Shown here: positions 35,697 through 44,009 of the stretch, one piece after another
How the letters are laid out: each line of letters begins with the position of its first letter
Numbering within the stretch: position 1 is the first letter of the stretch
Source: Paenibacillus montaniterrae
GTDB lineage: Bacteria; Bacillota; Bacilli; Paenibacillales; Paenibacillaceae
Direction: 5' to 3'
Assembly (NCBI RefSeq): GCF_018403185.1
Contig: NZ_BOSE01000001.1
Location: 434,001 to 498,000, forward strand
Length of the DNA: 64,000 nucleotides
Program-made: the position numbers and the translations under genes
Notes under the pieces: model-generated
Told to the model about the DNA's origin: nothing
Database searches by the model: none
The model's input: the letters and a program-made list of their open reading frames with translations, nothing else

Positions 35697-36686
35697 CTAT
35701 TCCTGATCGCCATACGGCTTAATTGTCACGATCGTTCCGTCTTCGTTGTATTTAAGCTCAGTAAATTTAATACAGCGCTTATGGTTAACGCCTTCTGATA
35801 ATGAGCTGTCATGATAGAATAAGTACCATTTATCCTTGAACTCCACGATCGAATGATGCGTTGTCCAGCCGATGACCGGCTCAAGAATTCTGCCTTTGTA
35901 AACGAATGGGCCTGTAGGCGAATCACTTATAGCGTATACAAGGTAATGTGTTGAGCCTGTAGAATAGCTTAAATAGTATTTGCCGTTATACTTATGCATC
36001 CAAGGCCCTTCAAAGTAGCGTCTTTCCTCGTCACCAGCAAGCAGCGGATTTCCGTCCTCGTCTACAATGCTGATTTCTTGCGGCGCTGACTTGAAGCCAA
36101 GCATATCATCGTTCAATTCCGCCACCATTGGTCCAAGCGCAGGTCCGTTTACATCTGGGTCTGGAGCATCGGCTACAAATTCTCCTGTTTGCCATTTTTC
36201 CAGCTGGCCGCCCCATAGGCCGCCAAAATACATGTACGCGCGATCATCCTCGTCAACAAAAACAGCCGGATCGATCGAGAAGCTGCCTTCAATATAGTTG
36301 TCCTCAGGTGTAAACGGGCCTTCAGGGTTTTTGCTTGTTGCTACGCCAATGCGGAAAATTCCGTCATGATCGCGTGCAGGGAAATACAAGTAATACGTAT
36401 CATTTTTTAAAGCGGCATCCGGCGCCCACATCTGCTTGCTTGCCCACTTCACATCGCGAACATGCAGCACCTCGCCATGGTCGACTACTGGCCCATCGAC
36501 ATCATCCATGGAGAACACATGATAATCCTCCATCTTATATTGATCGCCATTGTCATTGTCTGGTCCGTCATGATCGAGATCATGAGATGGGTAAATGTAT
36601 ATCTTGCCATTAAACACGTGTGCAGAAGGATCTGCTGTATAAATATGAGTAACTAATGGTTGGTTAGGCTTTGCTTGATTGGACAT
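35697..36686 (-). CDS. Glycoside hydrolase family 43 protein
   Basis: A 329-residue five-bladed beta-propeller enzyme without a signal peptide, so cytoplasmic. Candidate catalytic residues: Asp in YTADPSAHVF (base), Asp in GSFSIDPAVF (pKa modulator) and Glu in RRYFEGPWMHK (acid), as in the GH43 family. It should act on short arabino- or xylo-oligosaccharides; which one is not determinable. The ATG after GAGGAGAG is used; an upstream extension of 20 codons is not supported. A cre-like box lies 73 bp upstream. Confidence 0.92.
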   Translation of the reverse strand: MSNQAKPNQPLVTHIYTADPSAHVFNGKIYIYPSHDLDHDGPDNDNGDQYKMEDYHVFSMDDVDGPVVDHGEVLHVRDVKWASKQMWAPDAALKNDTYYLYFPARDHDGIFRIGVATSKNPEGPFTPEDNYIEGSFSIDPAVFVDEDDRAYMYFGGLWGGQLEKWQTGEFVADAPDPDVNGPALGPMVAELNDDMLGFKSAPQEISIVDEDGNPLLAGDEERRYFEGPWMHKYNGKYYLSYSTGSTHYLVYAISDSPTGPFVYKGRILEPVIGWTTHHSIVEFKDKWYLFYHDSSLSEGVNHKRCIKFTELKYNEDGTIVTIKPYGDQE

Positions 36687-36758
36687 GACACTCTCTCCTC
36701 TATTCATTTTCATTCGACCGTGCACTAATGATGTACACGCGTTCATTATTGCCTAAAA

Positions 36759-36772
36759 TGGTAGCGTTGTCA
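36759..36772 (-). promoter_or_regulatory. Candidate cre (CcpA) box of GH43 gene
   Basis: TGGTAGCGTTGTCA matches the cre consensus TGnAAnCGnnnnCA at all but one fixed position on either strand. Its place upstream of a sugar hydrolase gene supports catabolite repression. Single-mismatch matches are frequent by chance. Confidence 0.35.
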
Positions 36773-36828
36773 ATAGATAATCGCAAATCAGTGGCAAATA
36801 AGTTTGACAATATAATTTGAAGAAGTGG

Positions 36829-36881
36829 TTGACTATTCAGTTGAACTGAATTATCTTATTATTAAGTTGAACTATATAGTT
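36829..36881 (+). promoter_or_regulatory. PadR promoter with palindromic operators
   Basis: TTGACT and TATCTT are separated by exactly 17 bp, and that spacer is itself a perfect palindrome, ATTCAGTTGAACTGAAT (36835-36851). A second site follows: AGTTGAACTATATAGTT with the 12-bp palindrome AACTATATAGTT at 36870-36881, then GGACTGAAT. An operator filling the spacer would block RNA polymerase directly, so autorepression by the PadR protein is likely. Confidence 0.65.
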
Positions 36882-36903
36882 GGACTGAATAGAGGTGAGT
36901 TTT

Positions 36904-37221
36904 ATGAAGCATAAATTATTACCGTTGTCTGAAACCATGCATTATATTTTATTAGCTCTGCGCGAGCCGCTCCATGGCTATGCCGCTATGCAAAAAATCG
37001 AACAGATTAGCAACGGCACGGTTATTTTAGCAGCGGGCACATTATACGGCGCGCTTGAAAACCTGGATAAGCATGGCTGGATTGAGCCTGTTGGAGAGTC
37101 AGGTCGAAGAAAGGTTTATATGATCACTGCGGAAGGAAAAGCGATTTTGAAAATGGAGCAAAGCAGGTTAATGCATATTTTATCCCTGTACGAAGGAAGT
37201 GAAACGGATGAAGAAATTTAA
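36904..37221 (+). CDS. PadR family transcriptional regulator
   Basis: A 105-residue PadR-s1 type regulator: winged helix with LALREPLHGYAAMQKIEQIS, GTLYGALENLDKHGWIE and YMITAEGKAIL, and a short C-terminal dimerisation helix. The ATG seven bases after GAGGTGAG is used rather than a GTG three codons earlier. Its end overlaps the DUF2812 gene by 14 bases. PadR-DUF2812 pairs are a recurrent unit in Firmicutes. Confidence 0.92.
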   Translation: MKHKLLPLSETMHYILLALREPLHGYAAMQKIEQISNGTVILAAGTLYGALENLDKHGWIEPVGESGRRKVYMITAEGKAILKMEQSRLMHILSLYEGSETDEEI

Positions 37222-37777
37222 GATGTTTTTTGATATTGAAAAAGAGGAGCAATGGCTCAATGAGCAATTACAAAAAGGCTATCGCTGTACGAATATAAGC
37301 AAATTAGGTATATACACTTTCGAAAAAACAGACAAAAAATATGTGATGCGGCTGGATTATCAGGATTATTTATCAGCGAAAAAGTTTAACGATTACAAAG
37401 GGTTATACGAAGATTTCGGCTGGAACTATATAAACGGCTCCTCGCTTGGTGGCATACAATACTGGCAAAAAGAAGCTGATGATCAAATTGAAATTTTCTC
37501 GGATCGTCAATCAAAGCGAAATTACTATAAAAGGTGGATGGGTTATTCTTCTGGCTTTACTATCATATTTTTAACTTTTTCTTTTATGATTTACAAGGAT
37601 TCAGCTTTATATTTAACTGAAGGTCTCTGGAGCATGGAAGGGTCATTATTTTGGAAAGCATTTATATTTGAAACCCCATTTGCCCTTCTGAGGTTGCTTC
37701 CTATCATTATGGGCGTATTCTTTGCTAACAGTTTCTATAAAGCCTACCGAAAATATACAATGCTAAAAGAGTTATAA
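37208..37777 (+). CDS. DUF2812 domain membrane protein
   Basis: A 189-residue protein: an N-terminal soluble DUF2812 domain (KFKMFFDIEKEEQWLNEQ, YTFEKTDKKYVMRLDY, DFGWNYINGSSLGGIQYWQK) and two or three transmembrane helices from residue ~115. GGAAGTG inside the padR gene provides the ribosome site. The function of the family is unknown; coupling to PadR suggests it responds to an envelope or drug signal. Confidence 0.85.
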   Translation: MKKFKMFFDIEKEEQWLNEQLQKGYRCTNISKLGIYTFEKTDKKYVMRLDYQDYLSAKKFNDYKGLYEDFGWNYINGSSLGGIQYWQKEADDQIEIFSDRQSKRNYYKRWMGYSSGFTIIFLTFSFMIYKDSALYLTEGLWSMEGSLFWKAFIFETPFALLRLLPIIMGVFFANSFYKAYRKYTMLKEL

Positions 37778-37806
37778 TGTGAGAGCTGCACAGGCAGATA
37801 GCCGGG

Positions 37807-37855
37807 AAATGCCCTCGTTTTGATCAAGCTTCTTTTCAAAACGAGGGCATTTTGA
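37807..37855. terminator. Bidirectional terminator
   Basis: Arms AAATGCCCTCGTTTTGA and TCAAAACGAGGGCATTT, 17 bp and perfect, between convergent DUF2812 and crcB genes. Confidence 0.9.
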
Positions 37856-37861
37856 TTAGCT

Positions 37862-38260
37862 TTAATTCAAAGCAACCATATGAACGATTACACGTGCGCT
37901 AGCAGCCGCCACTATGCCAAGCACAACCGTAGCAAGCAAATACAGGCTGGCTGCGATGATCCGCTTTTTTTGCAGCAGCGAGAAGAGCTCATAGCTGAAC
38001 GTAGAAAACGTCGTATAGGCGCCCAATAAGCCGGTCCCCAGCAGCTGCCATAGCAGCTCGCCAATAGCATTGAGCTCGTACATGCTCCACAACATGCCAA
38101 GCAGCGCCGAGCCTGTCACATTAATAACAAGCGTGGCAAACGGAAAATCCTTGGCTGCGTTCCAACGAATCCGCTGGCCGAAATAAAATCTTAAGCATGC
38201 GCCGATCGCGCCCATTGCAGCTATTCCCAACAAAAGCAAGCTCCTCTCCCCCTTTAACAT
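37862..38260 (-). CDS. crcB: Fluoride channel CrcB/FluC, copy 1
   Basis: About 132 residues with four helices, GAIGACLRFYFGQRI, NVTGSALLG and the conserved GAYTTFSTFSYEL. FluC channels export fluoride as antiparallel dimers; Gram-positives often carry two genes for a heterodimer, and the second is 420 bp away on the same strand. The ATG used has no ribosome site in front; AAAGGGGGAGAGGAG lies just inside the frame and could instead serve a TTG 7-10 codons in, so the start is uncertain. The 131-bp inverted-repeat element ends 40 bases upstream of this start. No fluoride riboswitch was seen. Confidence 0.88.
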   Translation of the reverse strand: MLKGERSLLLLGIAAMGAIGACLRFYFGQRIRWNAAKDFPFATLVINVTGSALLGMLWSMYELNAIGELLWQLLGTGLLGAYTTFSTFSYELFSLLQKKRIIAASLYLLATVVLGIVAAASARVIVHMVALN

Positions 38261-38299
38261 GTTCAAGCTTCGTTGTCGATCAAGCTTCAAGAAGTTAGT

Positions 38300-38430
38300 C
38301 AGCGCTCTGGAGCAAAGCATCTCTCCAGTCGCTTTTTAAATCGTAATGCTCCTTATGTATTTTTTTATGGTAGCATTACGATGTTAAAGGCGACCCACTT
38401 TCGTTTTTCGGATGCTTTGCTCCTCCGCTG
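38300..38430. repeat. 131-bp nested inverted-repeat element, copy 2
   Basis: Same length, arms and order as the copy at 689-819 (CAGCGCTCTGGAGCAAAGC ... GCTTTGCTCCTCCGCTG, inner ATCGTAATGC / GCATTACGAT). It separates the two crcB genes and again abuts a 186-bp repeat. The ATG TTA AAG GCG frame of copy 1 is preserved for 16 codons with one residue change, but no good ribosome site precedes it here. Confidence 0.75.
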
Positions 38431-38447
38431 TAGCTTATTTCTTGTTG

Positions 38448-38692
38448 AGTATGCTACGAAGTGATCGCATCGTCATCAAAGTCGAACTTTTTGAACTACC
38501 ACTTCCAATGAAAGTTCAAAAATTCGGCTTTCAGGACCAAGAAGATGGCACGATACTAGAAGGCGAGGAGCGCAGCGTAGGCAAAAGCTACGTGAGCACC
38601 GAAGCCTTCGGTAGCGTGACATATTCGCCGTCGAATACGCTACAGAGAAGTTACATCGTCATCAAAGTCGAATTCTTGAACTACCTCTTTAA
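38448..38692 (-). repeat. 186-bp repeat, locus 3 (one unit plus partial)
   Basis: One full unit and a ~75-bp piece of a second. In gene orientation the unit starts within the last codons of crcB copy 2: its GAGGTAG supplies the Arg codon and the TAG stop. The repeat thus defines the end of the protein. It lies between the two crcB genes, which would normally be adjacent. Confidence 0.85.
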
Positions 38693-39058
38693 GAGTGTTG
38701 TTAGCAGAATCCCTATTACAGCTGCTACCCCTCCCCCAACTACGCTTCCAAGCACATATAGCCCAGCGATTGCATAGTGGCCAGCCTCGAGCAGCTTGAC
38801 GACATCTAGCGAAAAGGTGGACATTGTCGTGAAGCCGCCCATCATCCCTGTGCCGAGCAGCCATTTCATTCGCATATGCGCTTCACTGTCAGTCGAAAAG
38901 CTGGTAAAAATAACGGCAAGCAGCAGGCTGCCTAAAATATTGATCCATACTATATGAAAGTTATGCTGCAGCGGATAGGCTTGACTAATTATGGCGCGCA
39001 AAACGGTGCCTGCCGCTCCCCCTAGAGCTACCCAAACATAAGATTGCAATCCCTTCAC
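38681..39058 (-). CDS. crcB: Fluoride channel CrcB/FluC, copy 2
   Basis: A 125-residue four-helix channel: ALGGAAGTVLRAIIS, NILGSLLLAV, GMMGGFTTMSTFSLDVV. AGAGGTGAAGGG lies just before the ATG. It is the promoter-proximal partner of the pair, and its last two residues (Lys-Arg) and stop fall in the start of a dispersed repeat, so the original C-terminus may have been altered. Confidence 0.9.
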   Translation of the reverse strand: MKGLQSYVWVALGGAAGTVLRAIISQAYPLQHNFHIVWINILGSLLLAVIFTSFSTDSEAHMRMKWLLGTGMMGGFTTMSTFSLDVVKLLEAGHYAIAGLYVLGSVVGGGVAAVIGILLTTLLKR

Positions 39059-39199
39059 CTCTATTATGTAGCATAGTTGTATCTTATCATAAGCTGCAAG
39101 GCTTAATGCAGTGAATTTCCTTGAACGGCGGCTGCATGCATAGATTTGGTACGGATTGGCATCATAAGAACGACATCATTTGACAGGAGTGACATGTTT

Positions 39200-39322
39200 A
39201 TGAAAGAGCATAATGAGCAGCAAAATCAGCAAAAAATTAAGCGGCAGGAGCGGCGTCTAATTATGACCTGCTTCGTAGTTGGCGGCGTTATGCTGACTGC
39301 TCTGCTGCGACATTATTTATAA
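39200..39322 (+). CDS. Small membrane protein upstream of cydA
   Basis: A 40-residue frame (MKEHNEQQNQQKIKRQERRL then MTCFVVGGVMLTALLRHYL): a charged N-terminus and one transmembrane helix. AGGAG lies ten bases before this ATG; another in-frame ATG two codons earlier is possible. It ends 12 bases before cydA, whose ribosome site overlaps its stop region, so it is the first gene of the cyd operon. I do not recognise a family; it may be an assembly or regulatory microprotein. Confidence 0.6.
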   Translation: MKEHNEQQNQQKIKRQERRLIMTCFVVGGVMLTALLRHYL

Positions 39323-39334
39323 GGAGCGCTAAGA

Positions 39335-40672
39335 ATGAGCCTGCTCTACACCTATGATCCTGTTATATTCAGTAGATTGTTAACGTCATTAACTTTAGCT
39401 TTTCATATTATTTTTGCCACCATTGGCGTAGGCGTTCCGTTGTATATTGGCCTAGCGGAATGGATCGGCATTCGCAAGAAGGACTTCCACTACATCTTGC
39501 TGGCCAGGCGTTGGGCGCGCGGCTATGTCATCACCGTCGCGGTCGGCGTTGTTACCGGTACCGCCATCGGGCTTCAGCTTAGCCTGCTCTGGCCGAGCTT
39601 TATGCAGGTAGCTGGACATTCGATAGCACTGCCGCTGTTTATGGAGACATTTGCGTTCTTTTTTGAGGCGATATTCCTTGGCATTTACATCTATACATGG
39701 GATCGTTTCAAAAATGCAAAGGTTCATCTATTGCTGCTAATCCCGGTCGTTATTGGCTCAGGCGCCTCTGCCCTGTTCATCACGATCGTAAATGCGTTTA
39801 TGAACTACCCGGTTGGCTTCACTTATGAAAATGGGCTCATTACCGATGTCAATCCGATTCATGCGATGCTAAGTCCGGCGATGCCGAGCAAGGTTGCTCA
39901 TGTGCTGGACTCCGCCTATTTAACTTGCGGTCTCGTGCTGGCGGCAATTGCAGCCTTTGCCTTGCTGAAAGGACAACATAACACCTATCATCGCAAAGCG
40001 TTAAAATTTACGATGGTATGCTCCTTCGTTTTTATGATTGCGACGGCAATTATTGGCGATTTGTCGGGCAAATATTTGGCGCTTTACCAGCCGGAAAAGC
40101 TGGCGGCAACGGAATGGCATTTTGAGACGTCCACACATGCACCGCTTATTTTAGGCGGAGTGCTGCAGGAGGATCATACCGTCAAATATGCGCTGGAAAT
40201 TCCGTACGGCTTAAGCATTCTCGCCTTCAGCAATCCTGCGGCTGAGGTTGTAGGACTTGATCAATTTCCCGAGGAGCACTGGGCTCCGCTATGGGTGCAT
40301 TACATATTTGATATGAAAATGGGACTGGTCGCAATGCTTGTGCTCATTACCTTCACGTTTATTGTTGAGCTGGCAAGAAAACGAGGCAATATTTATCGCC
40401 GCTGGCTGCTCGCGCTTGTAGTCGCCGCCGCGCCGATCGCAATGCTGACAATTGAGCATGGCTGGATTTTTTCCGAGGTTGGCCGCCAGCCGTGGATATT
40501 GCGCGGCATTATGAAAACGGCGGAAGGAGCAACGCGCTCCGATCATGTCGATCTCATGCTGGTGCTGTTCTTCCTGCTCTATCTCATATTGGGCGTTTCT
40601 GCGGCACGGGTTCTCATGCGCATGTTCAAGAGGAACAAGGTTGAGGATGAGCTGGCGCTATATAAACAGTAG
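39335..40672 (+). CDS. cydA: Cytochrome bd-type quinol oxidase subunit I
   Basis: A 445-residue membrane protein with nine or so helices. The N-terminal His24 in LAFHIIFATIG is the likely heme b595 ligand, LPLFMETFAFFFEAIFLGIY lines the core, and EVGRQPWILRG is the conserved quinol-side motif. The length is that of the short-Q-loop, YthA-like class. It oxidises quinol and reduces oxygen to water. AAGGAGCG precedes the ATG. Followed at once by cydB and a cydS-like gene. Confidence 0.94.
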   Translation: MSLLYTYDPVIFSRLLTSLTLAFHIIFATIGVGVPLYIGLAEWIGIRKKDFHYILLARRWARGYVITVAVGVVTGTAIGLQLSLLWPSFMQVAGHSIALPLFMETFAFFFEAIFLGIYIYTWDRFKNAKVHLLLLIPVVIGSGASALFITIVNAFMNYPVGFTYENGLITDVNPIHAMLSPAMPSKVAHVLDSAYLTCGLVLAAIAAFALLKGQHNTYHRKALKFTMVCSFVFMIATAIIGDLSGKYLALYQPEKLAATEWHFETSTHAPLILGGVLQEDHTVKYALEIPYGLSILAFSNPAAEVVGLDQFPEEHWAPLWVHYIFDMKMGLVAMLVLITFTFIVELARKRGNIYRRWLLALVVAAAPIAMLTIEHGWIFSEVGRQPWILRGIMKTAEGATRSDHVDLMLVLFFLLYLILGVSAARVLMRMFKRNKVEDELALYKQ

Positions 40673-40683
40673 AGGTGTACGCT

Positions 40684-41715
40684 ATGAATTATGAATTGCT
40701 GGGCATTACCGTACTTTGGACCTTTCTCTTTGGCTATTTGATTGTTGCTTCGATTGATTTCGGAGCTGGATTTTTTATGTACTACAGCACCATTAGCGGC
40801 ACTAGGCATTTGATCCATCAAATGATTGAGCGCTATTTGTCGCCAGTATGGGAAGTGACGAATGTGTTTCTCGTCTTCTTCTTCGTCGGGATTATCGGCT
40901 TTTTTCCGGATATCGGCTTTTATTTAGGCACTGCGCTGCTTATCCCGGGCAGTATCGCGATTGTTTTGCTAGCGATTCGCGGCTCCTATTACGCCTTTAC
41001 GTTTTACGGAAAAGCCTCCAGTCCACTATACAATTTGCTTTATGGCGCAAGCGGCTTGTTCATTCCTGCGGCATTGTCCACGGTGTTAACGATTTCCGAA
41101 GGCGGCTATATTACTGTAACAGATACGGGACAGGTGCTGTTTCTTGCCAAAAAGCTGTTTACGAGCAGCTATTCCTGGAGTGTGGTGCTGCTCGCGCTGG
41201 TGAGCGTGCTTTATATATCCGCGATGTTTCTCAGCTATTATGCGCATAAAGCGTCCGATGCCGGAGCTTATCGTGTGGTGCGCAATTACGCGCTTATTTG
41301 GAGTTTGCCTACCTTGCTGAGCAGCCTGCTCGTCTTTATGGCGATCTATTTTCATAATCGCGAGCATTTCAACAATATGCTGGAGCTGTGGTGGATGTTT
41401 GCCTTGTCGCTCGTCTGCTTTACAGTTGCAGTTTATTGCGTCTATACGAGCAAGCATTTGGGCTGGTCCTTCGTGTTCGTCATGGCACAGTTCGGCTTCG
41501 CCTTCTATGGCTATGGCGCAGCTCATTTGCCGTACATTTTATATCCGTATGTGACCATTTATAACAATTTTACGAATCCAAATATGGCGCTGGCGCTCGT
41601 CATTGCCTTTATTCTAGGCTTGGCGCTGTTGCTTCCGTCACTTTATTTGCTGCTTCGATTATTTTTATTCAATACGGATTATGTGAAAGGAAGGCATGGC
41701 TATGAACCTCGATAA
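40684..41715 (+). CDS. cydB: Cytochrome bd-type quinol oxidase subunit II
   Basis: A 343-residue, eight-helix partner subunit: VLWTFLFGYLIVASIDFGAG at the start, YLSPVWEVTNVFLVFFFVGI (heme-proximal), and IYNNFTNPNMALALVIAF near the end. AGAGGTG precedes the ATG; a GTG three codons upstream is less likely. Its last codons overlap the next small gene. Confidence 0.93.
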   Translation: MNYELLGITVLWTFLFGYLIVASIDFGAGFFMYYSTISGTRHLIHQMIERYLSPVWEVTNVFLVFFFVGIIGFFPDIGFYLGTALLIPGSIAIVLLAIRGSYYAFTFYGKASSPLYNLLYGASGLFIPAALSTVLTISEGGYITVTDTGQVLFLAKKLFTSSYSWSVVLLALVSVLYISAMFLSYYAHKASDAGAYRVVRNYALIWSLPTLLSSLLVFMAIYFHNREHFNNMLELWWMFALSLVCFTVAVYCVYTSKHLGWSFVFVMAQFGFAFYGYGAAHLPYILYPYVTIYNNFTNPNMALALVIAFILGLALLLPSLYLLLRLFLFNTDYVKGRHGYEPR

Positions 41716-41821
41716 GTTTTTAGTGCTGGTCTGTCCCTTGCTTGTCATTGTTATTTCAATTGGCCTGCTTATTTTTTGGGGGGCTTTCGGCAATACCGAT
41801 GAAAAGCCTGAGCGGAAATGA
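41702..41821 (+). CDS. cydS: CydS-like small subunit of bd oxidase
   Basis: A 39-residue single-helix protein (MNLDKFLVLVCPLLVIVISI then GLLIFWGAFGNTDEKPERK) whose ATG lies inside the end of cydB, after AAAGGAAGG. Its place and size match CydS, the small third subunit that covers the heme site in the Geobacillus bd oxidase. The sequence itself diverges from what I remember of Geobacillus CydS, so the name rests on position, size and topology. Confidence 0.7.
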   Translation: MNLDKFLVLVCPLLVIVISIGLLIFWGAFGNTDEKPERK

Positions 41822-41825
41822 ACGA

Positions 41826-41876
41826 AGCAGCGGCAGGCCATGACTTGATAAATCAAGTGTTAGACTGCCGCTGCTA
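41826..41876. terminator. Bidirectional terminator after cyd operon
   Basis: Arms AGCAGCGGCAG and CTGCCGCTGCT enclose a second stem ACTTGAT / ATCAAGT; T-rich on the plus side. It serves the cyd operon and the convergent regulator gene. Confidence 0.85.
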
Positions 41877-41880
41877 TTAT

Positions 41881-42780
41881 TCAACTAACACTGCCAGTTT
41901 CGTTGACAATTGAACAATCAGTTGGACAACCCAGGTTCTCGAAAACTGTGCGGGCGGCAGAATCTACCGGCAGAAAAACTACAATTTGCGGATATAAGCG
42001 ACTGCCTTCGGAAATCGTAATCTGCCTGTAGCGAACAGGAACAAGCTCGCCAGAGCTTTCCGTTCTGGCCAGTATGGTTTGTATATGATCGCCCACTGCT
42101 CCCGTATCCGATACATTCAAATATTCATCCACGTTATACTTATGAGCTCTATCAAACAATTTTTGATACCACGCATCGTGACGTGAGAGCATATGCGCTC
42201 TCTTAAAGGCGAGAATCCCGTTTTTCGCGTGCTGCTCCCACTGTTCAAACGAAGATTTGTCGAAAGTAGAGCGGGACCGGATTGGTAAATCAGGATTAAA
42301 ATGTAGATCGACCCTATTCATTAAACCTTCATATGAACGTTCGTAAGGGAAATCGAACAACCTTCGAAACGGCTCGTTAATCCCCTTGATGTCCTGTGTA
42401 TGAGTGACGATCATGGCGGGAAAAGCAATGTCCCTCATTGTTTGCTGAGCCCAATCCAATGCAAGCTCCAACGATCTTCCCTCCAATTCTGTTAAAATCG
42501 GAAGATAACCGGCTGCAATAAGCAAATCATTACGCTCATCGGATGTACACTCAAGATATTCTGCAATATTTATAATCGTCTGACGATCCGGTATGCGGCG
42601 GGTTCGTCCAACCAGCAAATTTTTATACGAAGGAAAAGCCTCGTCGTTTAGCTCTTGTTGGGTAAATCGCTTCAAGGACGGATGTGGTCGGTTAGCAAGC
42701 TCTTGCTGGCGTTTCACCCGAAGCGCTTCAATTTCTCCCATTACGATTCTTAGACTGGATTCTGCTATATCTATATCCAT
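41881..42780 (-). CDS. Helix-turn-helix regulator with MmyB-like sensor domain
   Basis: A 299-residue protein: a divergent Xre-type helix-turn-helix at about 30-100 (FTQQELNDEAFPSYKNLLVG, TIINIAEYLECTSDERNDLL) and a C-terminal PAS-like MmyB domain (about 110-270, AMIVTHTQDIKGINEPFRRLF). GAGAAGGGGAG precedes the ATG. Divergent from a quinone oxidoreductase-like gene; in MmyB-like pairs the regulator usually controls such a neighbour, often in response to a fatty acid or quinone-like ligand. Confidence 0.8.
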   Translation of the reverse strand: MDIDIAESSLRIVMGEIEALRVKRQQELANRPHPSLKRFTQQELNDEAFPSYKNLLVGRTRRIPDRQTIINIAEYLECTSDERNDLLIAAGYLPILTELEGRSLELALDWAQQTMRDIAFPAMIVTHTQDIKGINEPFRRLFDFPYERSYEGLMNRVDLHFNPDLPIRSRSTFDKSSFEQWEQHAKNGILAFKRAHMLSRHDAWYQKLFDRAHKYNVDEYLNVSDTGAVGDHIQTILARTESSGELVPVRYRQITISEGSRLYPQIVVFLPVDSAARTVFENLGCPTDCSIVNETGSVS

Positions 42781-42905
42781 CTACTCTCCCCTTCTCTTAT
42801 TGAAGTGTAATTCTGCACTTGGGCCAAACCATTATTTTAAGTATACTCCTAATTGAAATTGGAAGTCATCAATCGACACACAATTATATAAGGAGGAGAA
42901 ATCAT

Positions 42906-43847
42906 ATGATTCGTACCATTGTAACTGATCCGCTTTCCCCGTCACATTTGGCATTCAAGGAAGTTGATGTCCCGCAGGCCATGCCTTGGGAAGCGCTTGT
43001 ACAGGTTAAAACCGTCTCCCTCAATCGCGGTGAAGTGAAAGATGCTATGGATCAGGAAGCATCCAGCCGCCCCGGATGGGATTTTGCAGGAATCGTTATC
43101 GAGCCTGCCCAAAGCGGTCAAGGTCCGCAAAAAGGGGCCAGAGTTGTTGGTTTGCTGCCGATGGGAGCCTGGAGCGAGCAAGTTGCCGCCCCCGTATCGA
43201 TGCTGGTCGAAATTCCAGACAAGCTCACTTTTACGGAAGCGGCTACCCTGCCCGTAGCAGGGCTCACGGCTCTTTATGCACTCCGCAAAGGCGGCATGCT
43301 GCTAGGCAAACGTGTTTTCATTACAGGTTCTAGCGGTGGGGTTGGGTTGTTCGCCCATCAGCTTGCAGCCCAATCCGGCGCATTCGTTGTAGGTATGGCA
43401 AGCACGGAAGAAAAGTCCAAGCTTGTTAAGGAAGCTGGAGCCGACGAAGTGATCATTGGATATTCCGCTGTTTCATCAGCCAGCCAATTTGGACCGTATG
43501 ATCTGATCATCGATTCAGTTGGCGGCAATACACTTGCGGCGTTGCTGCCACAGTTAGCACCCCAAGGAGTTTGTGTTGCAGTAGGATTTTCTTCTTCCAA
43601 TACGGCAACGATCGATATGATGAATTTGGTGACCAGCGGAGGAAGAACATTGTACAGCTTCTTTCTTGGTGAGGAACTCACTCGTCATTCAGCTGCAGAC
43701 GATCTGAGGCTGCTGGCCCAACTGGCCACAGAAAAGCGGTTAATCCCGAGAATTGAAGTAGAGGCGCCTTGGACCCAAATTGGCACCATAGCTCGTAATT
43801 TGCTGGAACGGAAATACTCAGGCAAAGTCGTGCTTCATATAGATTGA
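42906..43847 (+). CDS. Zinc-binding dehydrogenase / quinone oxidoreductase-like
   Basis: A 313-residue medium-chain reductase: GroES-like N-terminal half, then the Rossmann half with GKRVFITGSSGGVGLFAHQL for NADPH. Catalytic zinc ligands are absent, as in quinone oxidoreductase and enoyl-reductase-like members. AAGGAGGAG precedes the ATG. Probably controlled by the divergent MmyB-like regulator. The natural substrate is unknown. Confidence 0.88.
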   Translation: MIRTIVTDPLSPSHLAFKEVDVPQAMPWEALVQVKTVSLNRGEVKDAMDQEASSRPGWDFAGIVIEPAQSGQGPQKGARVVGLLPMGAWSEQVAAPVSMLVEIPDKLTFTEAATLPVAGLTALYALRKGGMLLGKRVFITGSSGGVGLFAHQLAAQSGAFVVGMASTEEKSKLVKEAGADEVIIGYSAVSSASQFGPYDLIIDSVGGNTLAALLPQLAPQGVCVAVGFSSSNTATIDMMNLVTSGGRTLYSFFLGEELTRHSAADDLRLLAQLATEKRLIPRIEVEAPWTQIGTIARNLLERKYSGKVVLHID

Positions 43848-43956
43848 TTGAGTTTGGTTTGCAGCTGTAGAACCAGAATCATGCAAATTGTCTTTGGATA
43901 TACTTTCAGTTCTAATTCAGTCGCTTTGTACAATACACCGTATTCGCTTTGATGTC

Positions 43957-43998
43957 TAAAAAACGCGAGCCAGACTAAAAAGTCCAGCTCGCGTTTTT
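43957..43998 (-). terminator. Terminator
   Basis: Arms AAAAACGCGAGC and GCTCGCGTTTTT with a 16-base loop, between convergent genes. Confidence 0.85.
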
Positions 43999-44009
43999 AG
44001 GCTTCTCTG

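Noticed and set aside
37862..39058. The two crcB genes as a duplication with one pseudogene
   Set aside because: Both have intact helices and the conserved TTxSTFS-type loop; two genes are normal for heterodimeric channels.
38681..39190. Fluoride riboswitch upstream of the crcB pair
   Set aside because: The expected pseudoknot motif could not be found on the minus strand between 39059 and 39190.
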